DNA of 64,000 bases from Paenibacillus qinlingensis (GTDB taxonomy: Bacteria > Bacillota > Bacilli > Paenibacillales > NBRC-103111), in contig NZ_JABMKY010000002.1 in assembly GCF_013204845.1 (NCBI RefSeq), positions 248,001 to 312,000 of the forward strand. The letters run 5' to 3'. The notes below the pieces were generated by a model, which saw nothing but the letters and a program-made list of their open reading frames with translations, was not told the DNA's origin and made no database searches. Position numbers and translations under genes: made by a program. Below are positions 34,516 to 45,578 of this stretch, one piece after another. The first letter of the stretch is position 1. Every line of letters starts with the position of its first letter.

Positions 34516-36135
34516 TTACTTGAACTCGCTCAGTTTTTTATCTTTCATGACAGAATTGATTTGATCCGTATACCCTTGGAATATGGCTCTTCCACTGAAC
34601 TTCGTCATGAGTTCTTCACGGTATTGCGGCCATTTATCGGCGTTCTTGTCTTCAAAGATCATTTTAATGTGCAACTTGTTCATTTCCTTGCGCAAATCAC
34701 CGATATTCATCCCCTGTGGAGGTTGGAGCGAAACAGGCGGAAGCGCGTCATGTTTAGGGAACGAAGCCACCGTTTTCAATATAGCTTGGTCACGTGGGGA
34801 AACGCGTGGATCGTTAATTTCAAATCCGAGAACAGCCGGCTCTTCCGGTGTAAAGAAACGATAGATGCCGAGCCAGTTGCCCGCATTCGCGATATCTGCA
34901 TCAAACGCTTCCGGAACAAGTGTAATTTTCTTGCCATCCCTCTTATAATGCTTACCGTCTTGACCATAGTGGGTCAATAAATATCCTTCTTCACTAGCCA
35001 ACCAATTCAAAATTTCGAAAGATCGTTTGATGTTTTCCGGCTTTTTCTCGACTACCGTTTTGCCGACCATTACGGATGTTTCAGGTACACCATTTTTCCA
35101 GATCGCAGGTTTATCCGGGAACGGATTGAATGGCTGCCAATTCGCTTTGGGATCAATAGCTTTTGTTCGGGCTTGAACACTGTTCGGAGTGCCTTCCAGC
35201 GCGACATTCTCAGTTCCACTGAAGAAAATCCCTATTTTATTCTGAACCGCTTTATCCAAATGTCCAGGAGATTTACTTAAGAACCAGTCCGGGTCGATAA
35301 TGCCTTCATTCGTCACATTAATAATATCCTGAATAACTTTCTGAACACCTAGGTCAGTCCGATTATCAACGAAAGTGTTATTGGCGATTTGGAAATCAGC
35401 CACAAATCCGTTGGCCAGCCACATTGGGAAATCAAAAGGTACGCTCGCTCCATTACCTGATACCGAGAAACCATACGTATCTTTTTTACCATTCCCATCC
35501 GGATCGCCATTGGTGAATTTGCGCATAACCTCAAGCATCTCATCGTAAGACTTTGGAGCTTTCAGATTAAGCTTTTCTAACCAATCTTGACGTACATACC
35601 ACGCTGGATATTGATTTCTTAAGAAAGGTAGAATCCCACGGTTGATGTTCATCCCTTTCATCTGGAATGATTCTAGCTCTTGTTGCTTGACCCATTTGAA
35701 GTAGTTAGGCATCGTTTGTTGATTGAAATAAGAGGTCAAATCAGCCAACAGCCCGTCTGTCGCATACTTTTGCGATGCAGCGGCATCCCCGATGAAAATA
35801 TCGGGTATATCGCCGCCAGCCAGCTGAACATTCATTTTATTCTTATAGTCCTCACCTGCAACAAAGTAATCGAGCTTCAGATCTACATTAAATTTCTCTT
35901 CGATTGCTTTTTTAACAAAGTCCTTGTCAGCCGCAGGCAATGTCGCATTGGCAAATTCGGTCCCAACCGGAATCATGAAGCGAAGATTGAGTCTGGCTGG
36001 TTTGGTATTTTCTGTAACTGCTTTCGTATCACTGCTTACTGTTGGCTTGCTGTTCTCTGCCGTTTTGCTGTTCTCTGAGCACGCTGTTGTTAACACACAT
36101 AATCCCGTTAGTATGACAAGTAAAGATTTTTTCAC
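34516..36135 (-). CDS. LplA-type extracellular sugar-binding lipoprotein
   Basis: A 539-residue lipoprotein: signal MKKSLLVILTGLCVLTTAC with the lipobox LTTAC (C19), then an S/T/K-rich linker and a family 1 solute-binding fold (GGDIPDIFIGDAA, PAWYVRQDWLEKLNLKAPKSYDEMLEVMRKF, DPDGNGKKDTYG). The DPDGNGKKD calcium-like loop is typical of the LplA group. It would capture oligosaccharides released by the neighbouring lyase. A 47-nt element shared with the lyase gene lies 62-108 nt upstream of its start, suggesting its own regulated promoter. Confidence 0.93.
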   Translation of the reverse strand: MKKSLLVILTGLCVLTTACSENSKTAENSKPTVSSDTKAVTENTKPARLNLRFMIPVGTEFANATLPAADKDFVKKAIEEKFNVDLKLDYFVAGEDYKNKMNVQLAGGDIPDIFIGDAAASQKYATDGLLADLTSYFNQQTMPNYFKWVKQQELESFQMKGMNINRGILPFLRNQYPAWYVRQDWLEKLNLKAPKSYDEMLEVMRKFTNGDPDGNGKKDTYGFSVSGNGASVPFDFPMWLANGFVADFQIANNTFVDNRTDLGVQKVIQDIINVTNEGIIDPDWFLSKSPGHLDKAVQNKIGIFFSGTENVALEGTPNSVQARTKAIDPKANWQPFNPFPDKPAIWKNGVPETSVMVGKTVVEKKPENIKRSFEILNWLASEEGYLLTHYGQDGKHYKRDGKKITLVPEAFDADIANAGNWLGIYRFFTPEEPAVLGFEINDPRVSPRDQAILKTVASFPKHDALPPVSLQPPQGMNIGDLRKEMNKLHIKMIFEDKNADKWPQYREELMTKFSGRAIFQGYTDQINSVMKDKKLSEFK

Positions 36136-36196
36136 CTTTCATCACCTTCCAAAGTTGTTATCTTGTATTCCCTTACGTTTATTATCCTTTAAGCGC

Positions 36197-36243
36197 TCTT
36201 GAATTCATAGATGAGCAGTTTGACATTCGATTGGTACTTTTTT
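36197..36243 (-). promoter_or_regulatory. Shared 47-nt element, copy 1 (before the importer genes)
   Basis: Compared without gaps with 43984-44030, 37 of 47 bases agree. The best blocks are ATTCATAGA, TTTGAC and GG-AC-TTTTTT on the plus strand. Read on the minus strand it runs A-run, GTRCCA, GTCAAA, CTATGAAT; TATGAAT may be the -10. It lies between the cohesin/SLH gene stop and the LplA-type start. Confidence 0.8.
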
Positions 36244-36246
36244 TAC

Positions 36247-37725
36247 CTACAAATGTTCCAGCAACCGTAAAATGACAGCCATTGACTCCGCCCTTGTTGC
36301 TTGTTCTTTAGGGAAAAAGTGGTTGGATTTCGCCCCTTCGATAATACCAAGTGCCCTTGCCTGCTTCACCGCTGCCAAAGACCAGTCGGCCATATCTCCA
36401 GCATCATCAAACGCGGTTTCCCCTCCTTGTGAGTCAACAACAGTACTTGGCAGGGAATCTACATTCACATGGAATTTTGAAAAAGTGCGCATCAGCATAA
36501 CGATCATTTCTTCCCTCGTAATGGGCTCATTAGGTCTAATAGATCCCGAATCGGCATCGATGATACCATTATGGACGGCAGCAGTTATGACGGGGTTGTA
36601 CCACGCCTCCTCCTCAACGTCGCGAAAAGACAGACCAATCGGGTCATGGGTGCTCATACCAAGAGAACGAACAAGAAAAGCAGCGAAACTTGCACGCGAG
36701 ACCGCAGCTTCCGGCTCAAATGTATCCATGCCTGTTCCTTGAGCAATATGCTTTGCCGCCATGTGTTCGATAATAGAACGAGCCCAATGGCCTGATAAGT
36801 CCTGGAAAGAGCGATCGTACGCCATGATTGCGTACATCCCTGATTGCTTCGCAACGAACGACATCTCTATGCGGTTCTTATCGAGCTTGCCTCCGACATA
36901 CACCCACTTTTGGCTGTTCATATCCAAATGATATACACCAAGCATATGGATATCCTTACTGTCTACATCCTTGACGGATAGAACAATTTTCGACTCATTT
37001 GCTGTAAATTGAATATCAACGAGTTCGCCGGCTGGATATAAGCTACCAGGCAGGCCCGATTGCGAAGCGGTTATCCGAAAGTATTCGTTCGCTTTATCCG
37101 GGGATACAGGCAGAAGTACCATCCTTGCGTTCGGATCAATTGCAGGCTGTGCAGGTGTTGGTGCTGCTGTTGATGTTCCTGTTGATGTCGGTGATGCTGT
37201 CGGCTCTTGTGTAGGCATACTACTGTTTACAGCTGACAGATGTAACTCCTTATCCTTCTCGATGGTCACACTTTGAAAACTAGAATCAACGAAAACAATC
37301 TTACTAAGCTTCAACTTGATATCCCCAGCTTTGAGGATTTTGAACTTAAATTCACTTAACGTTCTACTACCGCTATATCCAGTTTGCTTGCCCAACAGGG
37401 TCGAGGCAAAATGGAGGACTGTGCTCCCCTTCATTGAAGGGGAGGCATCATATCCATTCCATCCGGCTTTTACTTCAACAAGAGCGAGCCTATCTGGTTC
37501 AAGCTCCACAAATGCTTCGAAGGCTACCAAATTCGACAACCTGCTGCCTTTCAATGCAATCGTAAAATTATCGCCAACTCGTAACACAGTGGCAGCCGCA
37601 CCCAACTCGGCATCAGCTTGAAGATCGCTTGCAGCAACAGCCGCCTCGATCCTTCCATGAGCAGGTGTAGCCATCAGCAGTGTCAAAGATGTGGTAATCA
37701 GCAGAATAACTTTTTTCCAATCCAC
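36247..37725 (-). CDS. Cohesin-like domain + SLH surface anchor protein
   Basis: A 492-residue exported protein. A signal peptide (about 1-30) is followed by a cohesin-like domain (about 40-165: VLRVGDNFTIALKGSRLSNLVAFEAFVEL, then TLSEFKFKIL), a Pro/Thr/Ser linker (TQEPTASPTSTGTSTAAPTP), a small beta domain, and three SLH repeats (about 315-490: FQDLSGHWARSIIE, FRDVEEEAWYNPVI, FDDAGDMADWSLAAV). SLH repeats bind pyruvylated wall polymer. Cohesins classically bind dockerins, and the protein encoded just upstream ends in a dockerin-like module, so this could be its cell-wall receptor. Start is GTG 37725 after GAGGTGATGAC, 47 nt downstream of the lyase gene, so the two share an operon. Cohesin assignment is from pattern only. 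Confidence 0.85.
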   Translation of the reverse strand: MDWKKVILLITTSLTLLMATPAHGRIEAAVAASDLQADAELGAAATVLRVGDNFTIALKGSRLSNLVAFEAFVELEPDRLALVEVKAGWNGYDASPSMKGSTVLHFASTLLGKQTGYSGSRTLSEFKFKILKAGDIKLKLSKIVFVDSSFQSVTIEKDKELHLSAVNSSMPTQEPTASPTSTGTSTAAPTPAQPAIDPNARMVLLPVSPDKANEYFRITASQSGLPGSLYPAGELVDIQFTANESKIVLSVKDVDSKDIHMLGVYHLDMNSQKWVYVGGKLDKNRIEMSFVAKQSGMYAIMAYDRSFQDLSGHWARSIIEHMAAKHIAQGTGMDTFEPEAAVSRASFAAFLVRSLGMSTHDPIGLSFRDVEEEAWYNPVITAAVHNGIIDADSGSIRPNEPITREEMIVMLMRTFSKFHVNVDSLPSTVVDSQGGETAFDDAGDMADWSLAAVKQARALGIIEGAKSNHFFPKEQATRAESMAVILRLLEHL

Positions 37726-37772
37726 GTCATCACCTCATCTTTAGTCTTGATAATCGGTTGCTGCATGCCTAT

Positions 37773-40700
37773 CTAATTGATTCGCGTCGCCACAAAAGCA
37801 AGGTCGATCAAGTCGATTGTACCGTTTCTATTTACATCCGCAGCTCTCAGCTCACTCCATGTCGAACTTGTGTTGTCAATTCCCAGATTGTATGCCACCT
37901 TAGCAACATCGCCTATTGTTATGCCTGATTCTGATCCACCAACCAGGTTTCCGGTGCCCGCTGTAATTTTGCCGCTTTCGAAAGCTGCAATTCCCGCTTC
38001 CAAATCGGTAACAGCTTGATTGACCACAGCTTGAGTTGCAGCAGCATTATCCGCTACTGCTTGTGCTGCCGTAATCGCCGCTTGGAGTACCACTTTTATA
38101 GGATCTAAATTTCCTGGAAAAAACTGACCATTTTCTATACCTTCAACCGCGCTATCGTGGAAGGACGCAGCAGTTGCAATCACTGCAAGCAGAGCTTCTT
38201 TCGAAACTGCATTCAGAATGGTTATCGTCTGCAAAGAATGGCCTATGGCTGTTTCTTGACCAGTGCCTTCCGCAGAAACTGCTCTAATGACAGATATGAT
38301 GCCGCTGCCGTCAGGCAATCCCGCTTTCGCACTGAAATTCATTTGAAATATGGATGCTTCACCATTAATAACACCATAAGAACCCGAATTGGCAATGATA
38401 TATCGGACAGTTCCCGCTCCGGTGTCATGTTCCCAATTCGCAATGACAGATCCTGAACGGTTATTATCAGCGCCTTCATAATCGAAAACGTTTTCATCAT
38501 ATTGGATTGTTATGTCAAGAGCGGAAACATTGGATACATTTTGAACACCCAGCTTAATCGAGAAAGAATCGCCAGGTTTTATAGGACCAGCAGACGATAA
38601 AGTGGCAGTAGCCGTTAGACCTGAAATAATGGAAAACTTCACGGTCGAAATCGTCTTGTTCCCGGCTTGATCCGTAGCCGTGGCTTCCAGCTTATGGTTG
38701 CCTGATCCGTTGATGGTTCCTCCCGCAGTCCACGCTGCTCCATCCAACTTGTAGGTTACACTGGCAATGCCGCTTAATGTATCAGATGCCACAGCTACAG
38801 GGGTAACGTTGCCGTAAACGCCGTCCTCGGTGACTCCACTCCATGCAATTGTTGGTTTAACCGTATCAACCGCAATGACAGCCTGCTTGGCGGGCTCGAC
38901 ATGTCCCGCATGATCCTCGGAGCGGTATTCAAGCGTCTGAATGCCATTGCTGCTCAAATAAACAGAATCTGTCACCGTAGTCCAAGCACCGCCATTCAAG
39001 CGATATTCCGTTTTCTTAACGCCTGAAATCCGGTCGGTTGCCTCGAAATTTACCGTTACAGCATGATTGTTAAAAGTCCCTGCTCCTACATCTCCATAGA
39101 TAATAGCTCTTGTTGCAGGAGCCACATTGTCGATCATGCCCATTGGTGTGAGCGTATAGCTGCCCGCTGGTGCACGAAAGGCCAACACTCCGCCTTCATC
39201 GCTTACTTCACCAAACTGATCGGATTGCCCGGCTTTCAAAATACGCCATGTCCCCTGTTGTAAATCAGCCACTGTCACCAACATCTCCGATTGCGAGCCG
39301 TATGTAGACAGTGTCACCGTTTCATTTAAACGTTTGCCGCTTTTACTGAACCAGACCGCACGGTCTGCAATCTGCGCGCCAGTCATCAGTTCTGAATCTA
39401 ACCGCTGGCTAGGCAACGTCACTGTTTCTCCGCTATCCATCACCTGCATAACATTGAGGAAATAGTCCGTTTCCGCTTTGATTTTCGGTGTAACCTCGAC
39501 CCGATATGCCCCTTGCTCAGTCGTATCCTGCCCTGCCGGCTGACCTGTAGCCACATAAGGCCATTGGTCATAGTTCTTGCCAAACCCTACAAAGTTATAA
39601 TCGTGTTCGCCAACCGCTTTCACTGAAGGATCCAAAGGCAGCAGTGTTTCGTTGACCAGCTTGCCAGAATAACCGCCTGCATTCGTTGTTATGGTCGCAA
39701 TTGAGCCATTCACTACAGGCTTCTCCATACTGTGAAGCAGCCAATATTTATTAAAATTGCTGTCTGCCGATACCACTTTATCGAAGACAACCATAGCGGC
39801 CGGGTGCGTGCTGTCTTTCAAATTGAGAAACATCATCGAGCGCTCAAATTGCTTTACTTTATCTGAGTAGGCCTGAGTCAAATCTCCTTTGATGTAGCTG
39901 TACTCAGGTGTAAGGGGATCTGCTCCATACTCTTGCCCCGTTACTTTCGCTCTGTTGTAGTCCTTGCTCACGAGATCATCAAGCGACCTGGCTTCAGCAT
40001 AGGTACTATTCCCCCAGCGTTGCCCGCCGTCATTATCCAGTAATTGTCCCCGATATGCGGGAATTTCAGATGGATCGTACACGAGCATTGAATTGTGAGC
40101 AATGGTTCTTTTATAATAATTGCGATCATGAGCACTCATATAATCTTGCGTAACTTGAGAACCAGGCGTTAGAACACCTCTATACATACCGCTGTCCACC
40201 GCAAGAGCCCCCTGATAATACAGCTGAAAGCTGCCCATATCCAAATGCTGATGATTTCCGAACCAATAACCGCCCATTTTCATCTCTGCAACGACGGATG
40301 GCGAATTTTTGTTAATAGCGACCGGGTTATCCCATCCGGTACGCGCCACCATGGATCCCATCGGCGAGCCGAAGTATTTGGTAAGCGGCAATTCATCAAC
40401 CGGACGACTCACGATATTTGCCGGTAGAAGCAGCATCTCCATCACTGAATCAATCGTTCCCGGCACATATTCTTTGAGGAACATATCCCGAATATAAGGG
40501 TTTTCATACTGAGAGGCTGCAAGCATCGATTGACTCAGATATTTCCAAGTTGTATTCGGAAGCGTATAGAGATCTTGATACGAATCCCCATCACGCAGCA
40601 GTTGTCCATCCGGCCGGCGAGTGTAGATAGCTCTCATCAGAACTTCCCCTTGCTTTTCTGAAAAGATATCCTCATGTCCCATACGGCGCATAATGATCTG

Positions 40701-43700
40701 CGAATACAGCTCCGGTTCATATCTCCCTTGCATACCGTAGGAGTCACCTTGATGATGCATGCCCGATTCATACCAGAAATTGCGTACGGGAGCATATTTG
40801 TTGAAAATCGGTTCTGCAGCTTTATTGTAAATTTCGGGATCCTCGTCATAAACCGCGACGCCAGCCGCAAACAGGTCTTTCATCACCATACTCTCGCTGG
40901 GATGACCTTCCACGGCATTCGTTATCAAATTCGTATATCCAATTTCCGAATATTCCGCCATAGCCTTTATCTTATCTCTGAACGCCTTTCGATCCCCGTC
41001 GGACAGCAGATCGTAACACCAATCATATACGATGGCAATCGCGTTGATCGTACTTCCGATTTGATTATATTGCTCAGGGCTTGTGAAGATAATCGAATTC
41101 AGAAAGTTCTTCATGATGGAGATCGCTTTATTCCCCTGCTGCACGTCTCCTAATAACACATATCGCAATGCAGAAGCCTCGATGGCCTCACGAATACTTT
41201 TGTTATAGTTAGGTCCAACCGACGGCAGTTGACCCACATTAGCCGGTCCCATACCTAGATCGACACGAGTCCATTGTTCACCATCTGCCGATACATCAAT
41301 GTCAAAGTACGCGTTGCGTACGTTTCCTCTAAACCAAGCCAAGGCAACGGCATGAATGTATTGTAAGGAACCTAAATCATACTTTAACCATACGCCTGAA
41401 CCTTCTGCTGTCCAATAGGTTGTCATATTTCCATCAATCGATTTCGTTCCGTCATAGTCGCTGCCATTCGCTGCGCTCCACTGCACATTTTGAATGGGTA
41501 GGCTTGTAAATACGCCAGCTTGCTTCTGTCCATATATCTTCGTTTCCAGTATGGAATTCCACACACCTTGACTGGTTCCTCTGCCAACGATTCGCACATA
41601 GCGGGCCTGCTGTACACTCGGCAACTCATAGGTTTCAAGCTCCTGGGTTGTGCCGCTGCTCTTCGCCGTATAGGAACCTGCCTCGCTCTTACTGATGACT
41701 TGATCCCATACTTTTTGGAAAAGGGGATCCGTCATCTTGTCCTTAATCCCTTGGATATCCGATTCTCTCAGGTACAAACGGGGATGTACGTCCTCCGGCG
41801 GCTTGGGCATCGCTTCTAGTGATACCGTTTCTTTCACCGGCATTGCGATCACTTCATCCGTCTTATCCGACTGCCATACAGCAACTGGAGAGGTTGTCGG
41901 AATGTAGCCCGTCCGCTCCGCTTTCAACCTGTATCGACCGTTAAACACCTGAGGTTGTATGGTAAACGAACCATCAGCCGACGTCGTAGCCGTACCTAGC
42001 ACCGTTGTAAAGGTAAGATCAGCATCACCAAATAATTTCACAACTGCCCCAGCTATGGGAGCCTTGGAACTGGCCTCAAACAATTTGCCGCCGATTGTAT
42101 ACCACTTGACTTCAGGATCTTCAGACATCGTCAGAACTGCATTTCCAACACCGGAAGTAGAAACCGTAAGAGGCTTCGTCACCGTAATAAGTCCGGTTTT
42201 TACCGCTCGCAACACATAACTACCGCTTGTAATAGCGTTAAATGTGTAGCTGCCATTCACGCCCGTAACGCTGCTGGCGATCGGGTTAAGAAAGCCTGTA
42301 TCGGTTGCATCGTACAATTTCACATCGACCCCGGAAATCGGGGATCCGACCCCATCCAGTACCACATTTCCGTTAACTGGAAGCACCACATACCCGGAAT
42401 CAATTAACATAGTTAGTTCCGTATTTCCAATAGCTGATGCCGAAACCACAATCGGGTTGCTCACCGTTAAGTACCCTGGTTTTATTGCCCGTAGCACGTA
42501 ACTGCCGCTTCCAATGGTATTTTCAAATAAATATTTTCCATTCGTTCCCGTACTAGCAGTGGCAATTGCGTTGAGGAAACCGGTATCGCCTGTATGATAC
42601 AAACTCACATTCGCACCTGAGATTACGGCCCCTGTATTGTCTCTTACTAATCCGCTGAACTTACGGTCCATCTTCACATAATCGATATCAATTGTTCCTG
42701 TATTTTCTACCGTCTCCAACGTGAAATTATTCAAGCTGACAAGCCCGTTTGTCGAAAATGTCTGATCTTTAATAACTGCCGAATTCGCATCAACTCTTAC
42801 CGCCGGCGGTTTAATATACGTTCCTGCCTGAATGAAATCACTCGTCATATAGGTATCATATTTCTTGTTATCCAGATCAATGGCAAAACGAACCGTATAC
42901 CATTTATCCGAAGCCAGAGGCCCATTCCCGTTCGGAATGTCATTAAAGGCTGTGGCACTTACCACTTTGGCCGGGCCGGCCTTCACAATCCGGAGCTGAG
43001 CTGCTGGCTGCAACACGCCTGCTGCGGTTTTCCCCATCACTTTCAGGTTAGCAGCCAGCACCTGGTTCGTCAGTGGCGAATCAGATACATAGCGAAACCT
43101 AGTCTCGAATTCATAACTTCCGTTTGTAACCGGCTGAAAAGTACGAGTTGCAACAACACCCGCATTTGACCCTTGCTGGTCATGAAGTGTTAAACTACGG
43201 TTCCCTCCTCCTGGCATATCCGTTACTGTTACATCCCCTTCTCCGTAAGCCGTGTATGCATTTGGCATCGATCCGACAGAAGCATTGTCAAACGTATCGT
43301 GAAAGGGCAGAACGGCTGGAGCGCTTTCATACACTCTGATTTCGTCGTAATAGCTCGTCCCTGTATTTGAATTTCCTGTGTTCAAATAAATGCTCCACTT
43401 CATCGCATTGGCTGGGGCATCCGCCGCAATGTTAATGCCCGTCCATGCGCCGATCGGGGTAAACACATAGGCCATAGGAGGAGTTCCAATCACATTATTC
43501 GCGCCATCATAGAATCGGAGATTGACTGTCGTCGTACCGGATGCCAGATATACTTGACCGGTTACCGTGTAGAAATTCCCAGGTATGGCATCCAACCTTG
43601 TACTCTCCACGGCCACGGTTGTGCCGGCGCTTGCATCTACAACTTTTAAACTATTAGTGCCCGAGAATTTCTGTTCAGCGCTAACCGAAACACCCGTTGA

Positions 43701-43847
43701 TCCAACCGTCTGTGTCCATCCTATCAAGCCGTTCTCAAATCCTCCATTGATAATCTCCGTTTCAGCCGCTGACACAGTATCCGAGAAAACAGGGATAAAA
43801 CCAAGGAATAGAACAAAAACCAGCCATATACTTAACAACTTTCTCAT
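37773..43847 (-). CDS. Multimodular heparinase II/III-type polysaccharide lyase with dockerin
   Basis: A 2024-residue exported enzyme. Order: signal peptide (to about 28); CBM4/9-like module ([14 protein letters not shown]); a LamG-like region (about 180-400); three carboxypeptidase-regulatory-like beta domains; a catalytic alpha/alpha-toroid plus beta-sandwich region (about 700-1590) interrupted by an F5/8C-like module ([10 protein letters not shown]). The heparinase II/III signature [13 protein letters not shown] lies near residue 1200. Then come Ig-like/OmpL47-like repeats, a cohesin-like domain (about 1750-1890), a FIVAR-like helical spacer, and a C-terminal dockerin-like end ([15 protein letters not shown], then [21 protein letters not shown]). 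The family cleaves uronate-containing polysaccharides by beta-elimination. ATG 43847 has AAAGGTG upstream. The first dockerin loop lacks the Ca-binding Asp residues; the second is intact. Confidence 0.9.
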   Translation of the reverse strand: MRKLLSIWLVFVLFLGFIPVFSDTVSAAETEIINGGFENGLIGWTQTVGSTGVSVSAEQKFSGTNSLKVVDASAGTTVAVESTRLDAIPGNFYTVTGQVYLASGTTTVNLRFYDGANNVIGTPPMAYVFTPIGAWTGINIAADAPANAMKWSIYLNTGNSNTGTSYYDEIRVYESAPAVLPFHDTFDNASVGSMPNAYTAYGEGDVTVTDMPGGGNRSLTLHDQQGSNAGVVATRTFQPVTNGSYEFETRFRYVSDSPLTNQVLAANLKVMGKTAAGVLQPAAQLRIVKAGPAKVVSATAFNDIPNGNGPLASDKWYTVRFAIDLDNKKYDTYMTSDFIQAGTYIKPPAVRVDANSAVIKDQTFSTNGLVSLNNFTLETVENTGTIDIDYVKMDRKFSGLVRDNTGAVISGANVSLYHTGDTGFLNAIATASTGTNGKYLFENTIGSGSYVLRAIKPGYLTVSNPIVVSASAIGNTELTMLIDSGYVVLPVNGNVVLDGVGSPISGVDVKLYDATDTGFLNPIASSVTGVNGSYTFNAITSGSYVLRAVKTGLITVTKPLTVSTSGVGNAVLTMSEDPEVKWYTIGGKLFEASSKAPIAGAVVKLFGDADLTFTTVLGTATTSADGSFTIQPQVFNGRYRLKAERTGYIPTTSPVAVWQSDKTDEVIAMPVKETVSLEAMPKPPEDVHPRLYLRESDIQGIKDKMTDPLFQKVWDQVISKSEAGSYTAKSSGTTQELETYELPSVQQARYVRIVGRGTSQGVWNSILETKIYGQKQAGVFTSLPIQNVQWSAANGSDYDGTKSIDGNMTTYWTAEGSGVWLKYDLGSLQYIHAVALAWFRGNVRNAYFDIDVSADGEQWTRVDLGMGPANVGQLPSVGPNYNKSIREAIEASALRYVLLGDVQQGNKAISIMKNFLNSIIFTSPEQYNQIGSTINAIAIVYDWCYDLLSDGDRKAFRDKIKAMAEYSEIGYTNLITNAVEGHPSESMVMKDLFAAGVAVYDEDPEIYNKAAEPIFNKYAPVRNFWYESGMHHQGDSYGMQGRYEPELYSQIIMRRMGHEDIFSEKQGEVLMRAIYTRRPDGQLLRDGDSYQDLYTLPNTTWKYLSQSMLAASQYENPYIRDMFLKEYVPGTIDSVMEMLLLPANIVSRPVDELPLTKYFGSPMGSMVARTGWDNPVAINKNSPSVVAEMKMGGYWFGNHQHLDMGSFQLYYQGALAVDSGMYRGVLTPGSQVTQDYMSAHDRNYYKRTIAHNSMLVYDPSEIPAYRGQLLDNDGGQRWGNSTYAEARSLDDLVSKDYNRAKVTGQEYGADPLTPEYSYIKGDLTQAYSDKVKQFERSMMFLNLKDSTHPAAMVVFDKVVSADSNFNKYWLLHSMEKPVVNGSIATITTNAGGYSGKLVNETLLPLDPSVKAVGEHDYNFVGFGKNYDQWPYVATGQPAGQDTTEQGAYRVEVTPKIKAETDYFLNVMQVMDSGETVTLPSQRLDSELMTGAQIADRAVWFSKSGKRLNETVTLSTYGSQSEMLVTVADLQQGTWRILKAGQSDQFGEVSDEGGVLAFRAPAGSYTLTPMGMIDNVAPATRAIIYGDVGAGTFNNHAVTVNFEATDRISGVKKTEYRLNGGAWTTVTDSVYLSSNGIQTLEYRSEDHAGHVEPAKQAVIAVDTVKPTIAWSGVTEDGVYGNVTPVAVASDTLSGIASVTYKLDGAAWTAGGTINGSGNHKLEATATDQAGNKTISTVKFSIISGLTATATLSSAGPIKPGDSFSIKLGVQNVSNVSALDITIQYDENVFDYEGADNNRSGSVIANWEHDTGAGTVRYIIANSGSYGVINGEASIFQMNFSAKAGLPDGSGIISVIRAVSAEGTGQETAIGHSLQTITILNAVSKEALLAVIATAASFHDSAVEGIENGQFFPGNLDPIKVVLQAAITAAQAVADNAAATQAVVNQAVTDLEAGIAAFESGKITAGTGNLVGGSESGITIGDVAKVAYNLGIDNTSSTWSELRAADVNRNGTIDLIDLAFVATRIN

Positions 43848-43983
43848 TCTTTCACACCTTTCTTCATAAATTTGTCTATTGGTCTTTCCGAAGACCCAAA
43901 TTTCAATTTTCGACTCATCAAATGGTTGGGACTAACCCCTTGCCAGTATGTTCTTCTTTTGATTTTAATTATTAAGGATATGA

Positions 43984-44030
43984 TCTTCTATTCATAGAGG
44001 AGTGATTTGACTTTCAAATGGCACTTTTTT
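43984..44030 (-). promoter_or_regulatory. Shared 47-nt element, copy 2 (before the lyase operon)
   Basis: Matches 36197-36243 at 37 of 47 positions. TATGAAT on the minus strand would again be the -10, leaving a leader of about 140 nt to the lyase ATG at 43847. It is the only other copy I find in the window. Confidence 0.8.
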
Positions 44031-44073
44031 GACAAACTTGGATTTGAGTTCGTTCCATATGCTATTAGAAAAG

Positions 44074-44110
44074 AAAAGAACCGTCAGGGATATACCCTGA
44101 CGGTTCTTTT
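44074..44110. terminator. Bidirectional terminator of the DinB gene
   Basis: AAAAGAACCGTCAGGG (44074-44089) and CCCTGACGGTTCTTTT (44095-44110) form a perfect 16-bp stem with a 5-nt loop. It begins right after the DinB stop codon at 44112 and also shields the upstream element of the lyase operon. Confidence 0.92.
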
Positions 44111-44111
44111 C

Positions 44112-44639
44112 CTACACCTTCACTCTTTTCTTGATCAAATTAATCTGGCCTCTGTGATTGATTTCATCTTCAAACACATGAAACCACATAAAATAATGAT
44201 TCGCTTGTTTCCTGTACCAGAACTCTTCTTCTTGGTATAACCATTCGTCATCCACCGTTTTGAATAATTCGTATGTACGATTTCTAATTTCATTTAACCT
44301 ATCTACATAGTAGGCCAGATCATTTCCTTTAATCTTTTCTCGCCCTTCTGCACCTAGATTCACAGCGGGACCCCATATTGCCATGTCTTCGTCGTTCAAT
44401 TCTCTTTTATCAAAAGTTTCCAACTGATACGCATATTCAACTGCTGCGAAATGCAGTAATAAAGCGCCAATTGAATTACTCTCCTCATCCAGAAGATAAT
44501 CTAACTCATGTACGGTAAGATTTTTCACGGACTCAAGCGTTGTATGCCTGACATAGTTCATCATCGACAGTAGACGACTTATTTGTGGGGGATAACCAGG
44601 TAGGTCTGTAATGAGATAAATTTGATTCATATTTAACAT
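44112..44639 (-). CDS. DinB superfamily (DUF664-like) protein
   Basis: A 175-residue four-helix-bundle protein. The DinB/YfiT metal triad pattern can be read: H in LLHFAAVEYAYQ, and E/H in HVFEDEINHRGQI near the C-terminus. Family members are metal-dependent thiol transferases (bacillithiol, mycothiol) or hydrolases, but most are untested. ATG 44639 has AAGGAGG 6 nt upstream. It follows the MBL hydrolase gene by 16 nt on the same strand, so they are an operon ending at a strong terminator. Confidence 0.88.
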   Translation of the reverse strand: MLNMNQIYLITDLPGYPPQISRLLSMMNYVRHTTLESVKNLTVHELDYLLDEESNSIGALLLHFAAVEYAYQLETFDKRELNDEDMAIWGPAVNLGAEGREKIKGNDLAYYVDRLNEIRNRTYELFKTVDDEWLYQEEEFWYRKQANHYFMWFHVFEDEINHRGQINLIKKRVKV

Positions 44640-44655
44640 GCGTATCCTCCTTATT

Positions 44656-45390
44656 TTATAGAACCACTTGTAAGCCGCATTCAGCTAAAATGACTTCTCC
44701 CTGAAACATCAATGCCGCCTCTTCCTTTAATAACTGAATATCCCCGAAATGTGGCAAGTGTGTTAGAAGCAATTTCTTTACTCCTGCTTTCGATGCTAGC
44801 AACCCAGCTTCAGTTGACGTCATATGACCATACCGAGCGGCGTCGAAGTTGGCATAGAATGAGGCTTCTGTAATAAGGAGATCCGCATCTTTCAGGTAAG
44901 GAACAAGTGATTCATCGTATCGTGTATCCGCTGTATACACCAGACTTTTGCCCTCATATGATAATTTCACGCCTAAGCAATAAACATCATGATCGGTTTG
45001 AAAGAATGTCAATGTCAAGCCATTCTCAAGTGATACGACAGTGTCTTGGTTAATTTCATGTTCGATTGTTCCATTCAGTACAGGAATTGTCCATTCGTCT
45101 TTCGCATCCTTCGCAATGAATAAAGGCAAGGGTGTTTCGCGTTGTTTTAAATCCATATCAATTAAACAAGCATACTGTAGAGCACCTAAGTCTGCCATGT
45201 GGTCAAAATGATTATGTGAAATAAAAACAGTCGTTAGTTCATGAAGTTCAATACCATTTTGTAAGACGGACAATACACCACTGCCACAATCAAGCAAGAT
45301 TTTATGATTTCCTACTTCTACAAGAAAGCCTGCGGTTGCCTCTCCTCGCTTTGGATAAGCGCCCCATCTACCAATAACTGTTATTTTCAT
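44656..45390 (-). CDS. MBL-fold metallohydrolase, YhfI/RNase Z-like
   Basis: A 244-residue beta-lactamase-fold protein. The metal motif SHNHFDHMAD gives H59, H61, D63 and H64; further ligands are in TADTRYDE (D), GHMTSTEAG (H) and LLTHLPH. The order MKITVIGRWGAYP, LLDCGSG and HNHFDH resembles B. subtilis YhfI and the RNase Z-like group, though the exosite of true RNase Z is absent. ATG 45390 has GGGGGGAGAACC upstream. First gene of the operon with DinB. Substrate unknown. Confidence 0.9.
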   Translation of the reverse strand: MKITVIGRWGAYPKRGEATAGFLVEVGNHKILLDCGSGVLSVLQNGIELHELTTVFISHNHFDHMADLGALQYACLIDMDLKQRETPLPLFIAKDAKDEWTIPVLNGTIEHEINQDTVVSLENGLTLTFFQTDHDVYCLGVKLSYEGKSLVYTADTRYDESLVPYLKDADLLITEASFYANFDAARYGHMTSTEAGLLASKAGVKKLLLTHLPHFGDIQLLKEEAALMFQGEVILAECGLQVVL

Positions 45391-45515
45391 ATGGTTCTCC
45401 CCCCATTTTCACTCAACTTGTTCGATAAAGAGAAACGCTTTTCCTGCTTATATCTAATGAATCACCTTCTACAAACCTAGGCACGATTAGAATATAGCAT
45501 GAATATGGTGTTAGA

Positions 45516-45542
45516 CACAGTTCTCACAGTTCTCACAGTTCA
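45516..45542. repeat. Three tandem copies of CACAGTTCT before the epoxide hydrolase gene
   Basis: CACAGTTCT, CACAGTTCT and CACAGTTCA run head to tail, 37-63 nt upstream of the ATG at 45579. They could be slippage or repeated regulator sites; nothing more can be said. Confidence 0.8.
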
Positions 45543-45578
45543 TCTCGGTTATCCAAATTGATTCAAAGGGAGTACAAC

